Assembly: GCA_039808465.1 (NCBI GenBank)
Contig: JBDHTA010000072.1
Location: 1-18,958, forward strand
DNA: 18,958 nt
Direction: 5' to 3'
Source of the DNA: Metarhizobium sp039808465
Lineage (GTDB): Bacteria > Pseudomonadota > Alphaproteobacteria > Rhizobiales > Rhizobiaceae
Made by a program: the position numbers and the translations under genes. The stretch's first letter is position 1. Each line of letters opens with the position of its first letter. Below, one piece after another: positions 1 through 6,227 of the stretch. The notes beneath the pieces were generated by a model. That model did no database searches. It saw nothing but the letters and a program-made list of their open reading frames with translations, and was not told where the DNA came from.

Positions 1-1223
1 GCCTGCTCGAACCGATGGAAATCATCGTGGGCGACGTGCACCATCTCGACTTTATTCTAACGCGGGTTCCGGGTTTCACGCCTTATCCGAAAGCCGTTTC
101 GTGGCTTGATATGGCGACCAACCGCATCTGGATGGATATCTACATGCTGCCGGAGCGGCGGGGCATTCGAAACGAGCATGTCATCGACAGCTTCATTCGC
201 ATGTGCACGGCATGGGGCGGCCCGAAGCACCTCTATCTTGATAACGGTTCAGAATACAACTGGGCCGATTTCATCAGCGATGCCATGAAGCTTATTCGTG
301 AAGAGGGGCTTTATGGATTGGAACGCATAGATCGTTTCGATGGCACAAGGCGAAAAGACGGCGTTATCCGCGCCAAGCCCTACAATGCTCCGGCTAAAAC
401 CATTGAGGGCGTGTTCGGGCGGCTGGAAACCCACCATTTCCAAACGCTTCCCGGCTGGATCGGCGGCGACCGCACGAAAAAGCCTACAGCCAATGTTGGT
501 AAACTGCCGGAGCCATTCCCCGGAACCTTCGAGGACTTCAAGGACGCCATCAACTCGGCTCTCAAGCTCTATCATTTTCAGGATCAGACACGCGATAATG
601 GCAATCTCAAGGGTTCGCCAATGGGTCTTTATCAGCGCGCCATAGAGGCTGGATGGTCCATGACCACCATTGACCCGGACGCTTGGGCTGTCGCCTTCAG
701 CGAAGAGAAGATCAAGAAGGTAACGCAGGGCACCATTTCGCATGAGGGTCTTTGGACCTGTCGGGAACTGCAAGCATATGCCGGTGATCGCGTCATTGCG
801 CTGGTTCCCAAGTATTCTGAATGGAACCGTCTTCCTTTGAAGGACGAGGATGGCAAACTTCTTGGCTTCGCGGAAAGAGATGTAGCTTATCACCCGCTCG
901 ATATTGCAGGCGCAATTGAAAGCGATGCCCGCGCCAGGGCCAGCGCGGCCAACATGCGCCTGTTGGACAAACAGGCTCCCGATATCGATCCGATTGAGGA
1001 CAACGCCCGCCACGCGGGCATGCTGCCGCCCGATCCCGCCGCGCCTGTTGGCGCAACCATCACCGCCAGCCCGGAAGCTAAGGAAATCGCCGCAGGCTTG
1101 GCTGAAAGCCCTGCCGTTCGCCTCAATCGCCAGATTGAGGCCGGGCTGAAAGAAAATCGTGATGCGCTTTCAGTTGATGAGGCGTTCCGAAAACTCATGG
1201 AGAAAAACAAATGGGCGTCGTGA
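1..1223 (+). CDS. Mu-type DDE transposase (MuA-like), C-terminal part, 5' end outside window
   Basis: This protein would catalyse strand transfer of a Mu-like phage genome at its ends. The reading frame is open to the left edge (codons from base 3 read L-L-E-P before the first visible Met at 15), so the N-terminal DNA-binding domains lie outside. Numbering from that Met, the catalytic triad is visible: D7 in GDVHHLD, D76 in YLDNGSEYN and E131 in AKTIEGVFG. The D76 to E131 spacing of 55 matches the MuA family pattern. The part after about residue 200 fits the MuA C-terminal beta-barrel and the MuB-interacting tail. No stop or frameshift is seen. The stop overlaps the next gene, as expected for an A-B pair. 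A copy of the TTCTAACG word lies at 55-62 inside the gene. The family call is confident; activity is not known. Confidence 0.93.
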   Translation, partial: LLEPMEIIVGDVHHLDFILTRVPGFTPYPKAVSWLDMATNRIWMDIYMLPERRGIRNEHVIDSFIRMCTAWGGPKHLYLDNGSEYNWADFISDAMKLIREEGLYGLERIDRFDGTRRKDGVIRAKPYNAPAKTIEGVFGRLETHHFQTLPGWIGGDRTKKPTANVGKLPEPFPGTFEDFKDAINSALKLYHFQDQTRDNGNLKGSPMGLYQRAIEAGWSMTTIDPDAWAVAFSEEKIKKVTQGTISHEGLWTCRELQAYAGDRVIALVPKYSEWNRLPLKDEDGKLLGFAERDVAYHPLDIAGAIESDARARASAANMRLLDKQAPDIDPIEDNARHAGMLPPDPAAPVGATITASPEAKEIAAGLAESPAVRLNRQIEAGLKENRDALSVDEAFRKLMEKNKWAS

Positions 1224-1972
1224 TGAGACCCTTGCAACCGCCCAGAGGGGTTGTGGTCACGAGCGTTTACAAACGTGTTCAGGAAGCCATTATCTATTCC
1301 AACATGGCGCGCTGGCCGTCTGTTATCCGTGGACCGGCGGGCCTTGGCAAAACGACCTCGCTCAACAGCCTGCTATGGCAGGATCAAAATGCCGTTCTGA
1401 TTAGCGCCTCTGGCATGCAGAAAAGTCTCATGCAGATGATGCGGCTGATTGCGGACGCTTTCGGGTTCTACCCGCATGGTCGCTCATCATATGAAGTATA
1501 CAATTCAATAGTGAGCGGCATTCAAAAGAAGGCCGAGGAGAATATGTATCTCATAATAGATGAAGCGCATCGTCTGAACCTCGACACCTTGCGGGAAATT
1601 CTTGACCTTTGGGAATACTACGGCCTTCCGATCATTTTCTGTGGGAACAACGAAGTTGCCAAAAAAACCAATGCCCGCGCTCTAACGTTCGACCAGATCA
1701 GCAGCCGCATCGGCAAAGAGGTCAGCCTCACTGTTCTGGAACCGAACGATTTTGTGCTCTTTGGCGTCGAACGCAATGTTGAAGGTAAGGACGCCTACGA
1801 CGCGATCATAAACTACGGCATGAGAACGTCCATGCGCGGTGTCGCTCAATTGCTTGATGCTGCCCGGCTGGTTGCGGGCGAACGCTGCTCGATCAAGCTC
1901 GATCACATACAGGCAGCCGCCGAATATTCCTTTGGGTCCAAGAAGGCCCGGAAGATGCTTTTACCTGAATAA
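1211..1972 (+). CDS. MuB-type AAA+ ATPase, transposition target-selection protein
   Basis: In Mu-like phages this ATPase coats target DNA and activates the transposase. The 253-residue protein has a Walker A motif GPAGLGKTT at about residues 41-49, a Walker B motif LIIDEAH at about 114-120, and a sensor-like strand IIFCGNNE near 141-148. Phage Mu MuB is about 312 residues with an N-terminal helix-turn-helix. Here the ATPase core begins almost at once, so that DNA-binding region is missing or very short. The ATG at 1211 has GGAG eight bases upstream and overlaps the transposase end by 13 bases. An alternative ATG at 1223 would give a TGATG junction. A TCTAACG word is at 1681-1687. The AAA+ family assignment is firm, and the MuB role follows from its place directly behind the transposase. 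Confidence 0.9.
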   Translation: MGVVMRPLQPPRGVVVTSVYKRVQEAIIYSNMARWPSVIRGPAGLGKTTSLNSLLWQDQNAVLISASGMQKSLMQMMRLIADAFGFYPHGRSSYEVYNSIVSGIQKKAEENMYLIIDEAHRLNLDTLREILDLWEYYGLPIIFCGNNEVAKKTNARALTFDQISSRIGKEVSLTVLEPNDFVLFGVERNVEGKDAYDAIINYGMRTSMRGVAQLLDAARLVAGERCSIKLDHIQAAAEYSFGSKKARKMLLPE

Positions 1973-2035
1973 CTAACCTCAATCCCCGCGCATTTGTACG
2001 ACGTTGCGCTCCCATTTCGTCACCGGAGCATGAAC

Positions 2036-2305
2036 ATGGCGATAAATACCCTTCTCGACACTCAAAACCGACCGGAAACAGCAAAAGCAGCGTTAGACGC
2101 TGTTCAATACGATCTCTACGAATTGCAGCATGATATAAAGGTCATGGCATGGGGCTGTGATACGCTTTGGCATAGCGAATTCAGAACAACCGACGACAAC
2201 GAATTTCTGTCTCGCCTTCCGGTCGCCATTCTGCGTACTCTGGCATCAAGAACCGAGCAGTTGCATGCCGCCGTCAATGACCTGACGCGGGAGAACGTGC
2301 AATGA
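2036..2305 (+). CDS. Small phage early protein, function unknown
   Basis: This 89-residue protein is not recognised. It is mostly helical and fairly acidic, with no signal peptide, membrane segment or metal motif. I chose the ATG at 2036 because GGAG lies seven bases upstream at 2025-2028; an in-frame TTG at 1994 and an ATG at 2030 have worse spacing. It sits 63 bases after the MuB-like gene and overlaps the next gene by four bases (ATGA), so it belongs to the same early operon. In Mu-like phages this place holds small accessory early genes of varied function. An inverted TCTAACG copy is at 2091-2097 inside the gene. Confidence 0.7.
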   Translation: MAINTLLDTQNRPETAKAALDAVQYDLYELQHDIKVMAWGCDTLWHSEFRTTDDNEFLSRLPVAILRTLASRTEQLHAAVNDLTRENVQ

Positions 2306-2619
2306 AGACGATGCCTCCTGCCCCTTCGCCTGACAGCCGTGTACTGCCGCCCCGCCTCGCTTTCGAAGACAGGCATCTTGCTGCGATCATTCAAGATGTC
2401 GAACACCGTTGCCGCATCATGTGCAGAATTATGCAGGTTTTCCGGGAGGAAGGGACCGACAGCAGAGATATGGAACGGGATTGGGAAGATCGCGGAGACG
2501 CCCTTACCGTATTTTATGAATACATTGACCACCAGATGAATACCTTATCGGCTTTGCGGGAAGAACTCGACACCGGACATTTCACTATCAATCGGCTGAA
2601 GGGGAAAGCCGATGGCTGA
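2302..2619 (+). CDS. Small phage early protein, function unknown, probably coiled coil
   Basis: This 105-residue protein is not recognised. From about residue 20 it is predicted to be almost wholly helical and rich in charged residues (EDRHLAAIIQDVEHRCR, later SALREELDTG), which would suit a small dimeric coiled-coil protein. The ATG at 2302 overlaps the preceding stop as ATGA, and GGGAG lies about eight bases upstream, suggesting coupled translation. Its 3' end overlaps the gp16-like gene by eight bases. No membrane segment or enzyme motif is visible. It belongs to the early region by position. Confidence 0.7.
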   Translation: MKTMPPAPSPDSRVLPPRLAFEDRHLAAIIQDVEHRCRIMCRIMQVFREEGTDSRDMERDWEDRGDALTVFYEYIDHQMNTLSALREELDTGHFTINRLKGKADG

Positions 2620-3085
2620 CGGTCTCGACGCCTCCCACTATGCCATCCTTCGTGTCGCCAAAGCCCAGGTCGGCCTGTCGGATGATGATTACCGCGCCCT
2701 TCTGCTGCGTTTCTCCGGTCAGGACAGCGCAAAGGGGCTGGATCGCAAGAGCTTCACGAAGGTCATGGCCCATTTCGAGCTTCTTGGCTTCAAATCCACC
2801 TCTGCCAAAAAGGATGCGGCGCGCCGGATCGGCATGGCTTCGCAGGCGCAGCTTCGCAAGATCACGGCATTATGGTCCGTATTCACCGATGGCACCGGCG
2901 ACGAAACCAGTCTGCGCCACTGGATGGAAAAAGCACGGGCATGGCCATGGCCCGCGCTGGCTTCAAAAATCAGGGGCGCAGAAGGTCATTGCGGCCCTGT
3001 CCAACATGGTCGAACGAAAAAAGCAGAAGCAGGGCTGATTTTCTTCAGCCCTGTCATGATAGACAGGCCCGCTTTCAAATTCTAA
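2612..3085 (+). pseudogene. Mu gp16-like protein (DUF1018 family), C-terminal part frameshifted
   Basis: The first 107 residues look like the gp16/DUF1018 family found in early regions of Mu-like phages (LDASHYAILRVAKAQVGLSDDDYRALL, then LRKITALWSVF and LRHWMEK). The molecular role of the family is not settled; it is often labelled regulatory. The start at 2612 has AGGGG seven bases upstream. After HWMEK the family normally continues with a helix of the type AQKVIAALSNM. That segment is present, but in the next frame, ending at a stop at 3036-3038. A single extra A in the A5 run at 2928-2932 explains the switch, since a four-A run would read on into it and give about 141 residues. The frame as it stands adds about 50 unrelated residues and stops at 3085. 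A sequencing error or programmed slippage are alternatives. Confidence 0.78.
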
Positions 3086-3100
3086 CGCGGGTCTAACGGG
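3080..3100 (+). repeat. Tandem pair of TCTAACG words, 11 bp apart
   Basis: TCTAACG occurs at 3081-3087 and again at 3092-3098, exactly 11 bp (about one helical turn) apart, overlapping the stop of the gp16-like frame. A closely similar block of about 30 bases recurs at 3910-3940. The arrangement suits a protein binding one face of the helix, but no binding is shown. Confidence 0.6.
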
Positions 3101-3233
3101 CCTTGCCCGAATTTCCGGTATCAGCACCCATCCCGACATGAAAACCGCGCCAGTGACGCTTTTCGCCGATTCATCGATTTGGGATGAATGGAAGGCTGAC
3201 GGCTGGCCGGTCGCATAGCCAGCCGCCAACAAA

Positions 3234-3264
3234 AAGCCCCCGGCTTGGGGAGAGCCGGGGGCTT
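3234..3264. terminator. Strong hairpin terminator after phage early operon
   Basis: A perfect 12-bp GC-rich stem (AAGCCCCCGGCT at 3234-3245 with its complement at 3253-3264) has a seven-base loop. On the plus strand it is followed by TTATT. On the minus strand it would be followed by five Ts, so it could act in both directions. It most simply ends early transcription ahead of the activator gene. Confidence 0.8.
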
Positions 3265-3379
3265 ATTCGGACGCCGATGCACCGGGCGGCGGATGCGGGC
3301 GGCGTCCTGCTTGAAGGCTGAATAGGTTCCGCCGCAACGTCGTGCCCGCGCCATTCCTATTCATATCAGCCGAACAACT

Positions 3380-3433
3380 GACCGGAACTGAGTTCCGGTC
3401 ATCGCGGGAGATTGCTGGAACTAGGTTCCAGCA
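3380..3433. promoter_or_regulatory. Two perfect palindromes with shared GGAAC-N3-GTTCC core, candidate operator
   Basis: Two 21-bp palindromes lie in tandem. The first has arms GACCGGAAC and GTTCCGGTC around TGA (3380-3400). The second has arms TGCTGGAAC and GTTCCAGCA around TAG (3413-3433). They share GGAAC-N3-GTTCC, their outer bases differ but stay complementary, and their centres are 33 bp apart, about three helical turns. They end 33 bases before the GTG of the Mor-like gene. No run of T follows either, so terminator function is unlikely. This looks like a double site for a dimeric regulator; the protein is unknown. Confidence 0.65.
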
Positions 3434-3466
3434 AAGGCGGCGGAAATCACTATCGCGAGGCATGTT

Positions 3467-3994
3467 GTGAAGCTGATTTCATTTTGTGGAAGCCATGAAA
3501 CCGACGAGGACGGCGTGAAGGCGCATATCATCGAGACAATGGGCGAAAGCGTCTGGACGCGGTTGACGCAGGCGTTTGGCGGCAAGGAGTTGAGAACGCC
3601 TTCGGACGTTGAGACCCTGCATCCCGGCCATGAGCTTGCGGTTGTGCTGGGGATGGACGATGCCTGCGCCTTTGTCCGGCAATTCGGCGGCGAGAAAATC
3701 TACGTTCGCAATCCGCGTCCCGATACGATGAAGCGGTACATGGCCGCAATCGAAGACGGTCTCAACAATACCGAGATTGCCGACCGCTTTCAGATTTCGG
3801 AACGGGCGGTGCGGCTTTTCCTGCAACGGACGGGCATCAAGAACCCCAACAGGCGACAGCAAATCGCACGGCGTAGCAGCCAAGCATTCGCGGATGAGGT
3901 TTCCACCGTTTCTAACGGGGGTTTAACGCGCCTCGCTCCCGTTTCCGCTCCCTTCTCCCATTCCATCCCCGAAACCCGCGCCAGCGGGCTTTGA
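3467..3994 (+). CDS. Mor-family transcription activator (Mu middle/late regulator type)
   Basis: Mor and C proteins of Mu-like phages activate middle and late transcription by binding DNA as dimers and recruiting RNA polymerase. This 175-residue protein shows the family layout: an N-terminal helical dimerisation region (about 20-75), a beta-strand linker with FGGEKIYVRNP at about 73-83, and a helix-turn-helix at about 101-122 (NTEIADRFQISERAVRLFLQR). It is longer than Mu Mor (about 129 residues). The extra tail after residue 140 is low-complexity and includes the TCTAACG/TTTAACG block at 3911-3928. The GTG start has GAGG six bases upstream. Two palindromes stand directly before it, suggesting tight control. 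It precedes head genes, as a late activator would. Confidence 0.8.
   Translation: MKLISFCGSHETDEDGVKAHIIETMGESVWTRLTQAFGGKELRTPSDVETLHPGHELAVVLGMDDACAFVRQFGGEKIYVRNPRPDTMKRYMAAIEDGLNNTEIADRFQISERAVRLFLQRTGIKNPNRRQQIARRSSQAFADEVSTVSNGGLTRLAPVSAPFSHSIPETRASGL
3910..3930 (+). repeat. Second tandem TCTAACG/TTTAACG pair, 11 bp apart
   Basis: TCTAACG at 3911-3917 and TTTAACG at 3922-3928 repeat the design at 3080-3100, and the flanking bases up to about 3940 are also alike. It lies inside the 3' end of the Mor-like gene, about 90 bases before the capsid gene, where a late promoter could be. Confidence 0.55.
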
Positions 3995-4019
3995 TTTCGT
4001 TTTTCAGGAAAGGTCATCC

Positions 4020-4531
4020 ATGAGTGCTTTGAATACCAATACCGCCCGCGTCATCGATCCGGTCTTGTCCGGCATCGCGCAGGGCTATCGCCATGTCGAG
4101 CGTGTCGGCCATGTGCTGTTTCCGGCAATCCCGGTTCTTCAGCGCGGCGGCAAGGTCATCGAGTTCGGGCGCGAAAGCTTTTTCGACTACAAGGCCAGAC
4201 GCTCACCCGGCGCGAAATGCTGGCGGGCCTGTTCGATCTGAATGAATTGGCGGTCGGCAAAACCTCCTATGTGGACGATCCCGCCAGCGATGCGACCTTT
4301 AAGGAAGCATGGGGTAACGCCGCCGTGCTCGCCTATGTGCCGGTGCAGGATGCGGCGATGGAACAGCCGTCGTTCGGCTACACCTACACGCTGTCCGGTC
4401 ATCCCTTCGTGGAACAACCGCGCTTGGAAGGCGGCAGACGGTCATGGGTCTATGGCGTCACTTATGAGCGCCAGCCGGTTCTGACCGGCATTGCGTCCGG
4501 CTTCCTGTTCCAGAACGTGGTTGCGGGGTAA
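4020..4531 (+). pseudogene. Mu-like major capsid protein gene with internal deletion and frame change
   Basis: The first frame (4020-4241) begins like major head proteins of Mu-like prophages, with a run ending KVIEFGRESFFDYKARRSPGA. A good ribosome site, AGGAAAGG, lies six bases before its ATG. The family C-terminus then follows in another frame: QTLTRREMLAGLFDL, a segment with FKEAWGNAAVLAYVP, and a tail ending in FLFQNVVAG, with its stop just before 4532. Together they give only about 180 residues, against more than 300 expected for such capsid proteins. The central portion is missing and the two frames meet at about 4190-4215. A deletion between short similar GC-rich stretches would explain this. 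No functional capsid can come from it. The next gene starts at 4537. Confidence 0.8.
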
Positions 4532-4536
4532 CGGTC

Positions 4537-5517
4537 ATGAGCGGCACAACGGTTCGTATCGAAGTCTTCCGGCCCGGCACTTTAACGCCGATGCAAGGTC
4601 AGTCCATCACCTATTCCGCCGCCGATCTCAGGGCGGCGGCGGATGCCTATGACAAGGACACGGCCCCGGCTCCTGTCGTTGTCGGTCACCCGTCCACCGA
4701 CGCGCCCGCCTATGCCTGGGCGGCGGGTTTCGAATATGACACGCTGGCGCAGCGGCTTTATGCCGATGTCGGCGAAATCAATCCGGCCTTTGCCGAAGCT
4801 GTCCGCAAGGGGAGCTACAAAAAGGTCTCGCTGTCCTTTCATCGGCCCGACAGCCCCGCCAATCCCGTGCCGGGAACATGGTATCCGAAGCATATCGGTT
4901 TTCTTGGCGGCGCAGCTCCTGCCGTCACCGGGCTTCGCAACGTCCAGTTCGCCGACAGCGATGAAGCGGTGACCTTCGTGGCGGATTTCGCCGGGGTGCC
5001 GAAAGCGCGGATTTCCGTGCCTGTCGGCGGCGTATCGGTTCCGGGCGATCCCGCTTTCGCCGCACGGGAAGCAGCGTTTGCCGAGAAGGAAGCCGAGTTC
5101 GCCGCCCGCGAGGCCGCTTGGCGGGAAAAGGAACGGAATTACGCCCGCGCCGAAAACGCCAGTTTTACCGAACGGCTGATTTCCGAAGGCCGGTTGCTGC
5201 CGGTTCATAAAGACCGGATCGTTTCCATTCTCGACAGCGCCGCTGCCAGCCCGGCCGTGAGCTTTGCCGAAGGCGCTCAGCCGGTTCCCATGCTTCAGGC
5301 GCTTCGTGACGTGCTGGCGGAAATGCCGAAGGTAGTTTCGTTCGGCGCGCTCGATCTCGGCCCCAATCTGGACGAGACCGCACCGCCTTCGCTTGTCGTT
5401 CCTAACGGCTATACCATCGATCCGAAGCAGAACGATCTCTACCAGCGCGCCCGCCAGCTTGAGCGTGAAAAGGGCATCAGCTTTGCCGAGGCCGTCGATA
5501 TGGCGCGGGGGCGTTAG
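4537..5517 (+). CDS. Phage prohead protease with C-terminal scaffold (Mu gpI-like)
   Basis: Head maturation proteases of this group cut the scaffold during capsid assembly and often carry the scaffold as their own C-terminal part. The 326-residue protein fits that. A protease-like domain covers about residues 1-150, with VVVGHPSTDAPAYAW (H51) and KKVSLSFH (S98/S100) as candidate catalytic segments. It is followed by a charged alanine-rich coiled coil at about 174-207 with repeated AAREAAF-type units, and a helical tail. The residue assignments are inference. The frame is intact, unlike the capsid gene immediately upstream. In phage Mu the protease/scaffold gene precedes the capsid gene, so the order here is unusual for the group. 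A perfect terminator follows 30 bases later. Confidence 0.82.
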   Translation: MSGTTVRIEVFRPGTLTPMQGQSITYSAADLRAAADAYDKDTAPAPVVVGHPSTDAPAYAWAAGFEYDTLAQRLYADVGEINPAFAEAVRKGSYKKVSLSFHRPDSPANPVPGTWYPKHIGFLGGAAPAVTGLRNVQFADSDEAVTFVADFAGVPKARISVPVGGVSVPGDPAFAAREAAFAEKEAEFAAREAAWREKERNYARAENASFTERLISEGRLLPVHKDRIVSILDSAAASPAVSFAEGAQPVPMLQALRDVLAEMPKVVSFGALDLGPNLDETAPPSLVVPNGYTIDPKQNDLYQRARQLEREKGISFAEAVDMARGR

Positions 5518-5547
5518 AAATAACGGTCTGTCCGCCCACCTGAAAAT

Positions 5548-5574
5548 AAAAGGCCGGGGCGATCCGGCCTTTTT
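5548..5574 (+). terminator. Rho-independent terminator after protease gene
   Basis: A perfect 10-bp stem (AAAAGGCCGG at 5548-5557 with CCGGCCTTTT at 5564-5573) has a six-base loop GGCGAT and runs into a five-T tract. It ends the head-gene transcript. The A-rich 5' arm gives T-rich sequence on the other strand too, so it may work both ways. Confidence 0.85.
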
Positions 5575-5617
5575 CCAACACTGGCTGGCGTGACAATCGC
5601 CGTCTCGCCGTGATGGA

Positions 5618-5640
5618 GATGCCCGGGGTGATCCGGCATC
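5618..5640. repeat. Second hairpin sharing the core of the nearby terminator
   Basis: GATGCC-C-GG, a GGTGAT loop and CCGGCATC form an 8-bp stem with one bulged C. Core and loop closely match the terminator 70 bases upstream (CCGG-GGCGAT-CCGG), but there is no T tract. It may be a decayed duplicate or a separate regulatory stem. Confidence 0.4.
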
Positions 5641-5738
5641 CGTTCGGATTGCTAGCTGGACCTATCACCGATCATGGCTCACCAAACGCTTCATATTTAC
5701 TCTCAAAACATCCAGCCGATCAAACGTAAACAAGGCTC

Positions 5739-6227
5739 ATGGTCGAAATTACAAAACTACAGTATCCAGAAATCAACGCCGCCGATCTCATCGACCGTAT
5801 GAAAGCTGTCTATGATGTCAGGACGGATCGTGAACTGGGCAAAAAAATCGGCGTCGATGACGTGATTTTTACGCGATGGCGCAACCGTAACACATTCCAT
5901 AAGGAAGTCGTGTTTGCCGTCGCTCATGCGAATGGCGTCAGCATCAATCATCTGTTGTTCGGTCGTCAGGAAAACACAGTATCCGCCGATCTGACCGCAG
6001 AGGAAGCCGAGACGGTAAAGGCGATGTGCAAGGCGCAGGGAATGACGGAAACCGGGCTGATCCGCTTCGCCTTGCGGCTTTATCAGGAAGTATGCGAACG
6101 CTTCGCAAACGGCGAACAGATAGAATTCAGCGGCAACCGCGAAAATCCAGCCGTCTTCATCGCCCCGATGCTGAGCCTCCTTCGAGCGCGTCACAAGCCA
6201 CGTAAACCCCGGTCTCCGAAACGTTAG
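5739..6227 (+). CDS. CI-type phage repressor-like DNA-binding protein
   Basis: This 162-residue protein resembles the N-terminal DNA-binding domain of phage CI repressors. Residues about 15-76 contain LIDRMKAVYDVRTDRELGKKIGV, then FTRWRNR and a helix with ANGVSINHLLFG. The C-terminal half has no peptidase-type cleavage domain as in lambda CI. Instead it shows a helical stretch at about 85-128 (LTAEEAETVKAM, ETGLIRFALRLYQEV, FANGEQIEF) that looks like a CopG/ribbon-helix-helix element, and a basic tail. It is on the same strand as the phage genes but beyond the terminator, so it should have its own promoter. Its stop lies in an inverted copy of TTCTAACG. It may be the immunity repressor of the element or a passenger. 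The ribosome site at 5739 is weak (AAGG three bases away). Confidence 0.72.
   Translation: MVEITKLQYPEINAADLIDRMKAVYDVRTDRELGKKIGVDDVIFTRWRNRNTFHKEVVFAVAHANGVSINHLLFGRQENTVSADLTAEEAETVKAMCKAQGMTETGLIRFALRLYQEVCERFANGEQIEFSGNRENPAVFIAPMLSLLRARHKPRKPRSPKR

Larger units (their letters stand above)
3086..3466. other. Gap of 381 bases between early region and activator gene: regulatory region
   Basis: This stretch separates the phage early genes from the Mor-like gene. It contains the second half of a TCTAACG pair, a possible 26-codon frame (ATG at 3138, TAG at 3216-3218) without a convincing ribosome site, a strong hairpin terminator at 3234-3264, and two perfect palindromes at 3380-3400 and 3413-3433. 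This is the place where a middle promoter and its controls would be expected in a Mu-like phage. I could not identify a confident promoter. Confidence 0.55.

Noticed and set aside
249..1013. Minus-strand open frame of 254 codons in the transposase region
   Set aside because: The plus-strand transposase has a complete catalytic triad; the reverse frame has no ribosome site and no recognisable domain.
3384..3429. LexA (SOS) boxes in the GGAAC/GTTCC palindromes
   Set aside because: The alphaproteobacterial box is a direct repeat GTTC-N7-GTTC and the Gram-positive type is GAAC-N4-GTTC; here the arms are inverted with a three-base gap.
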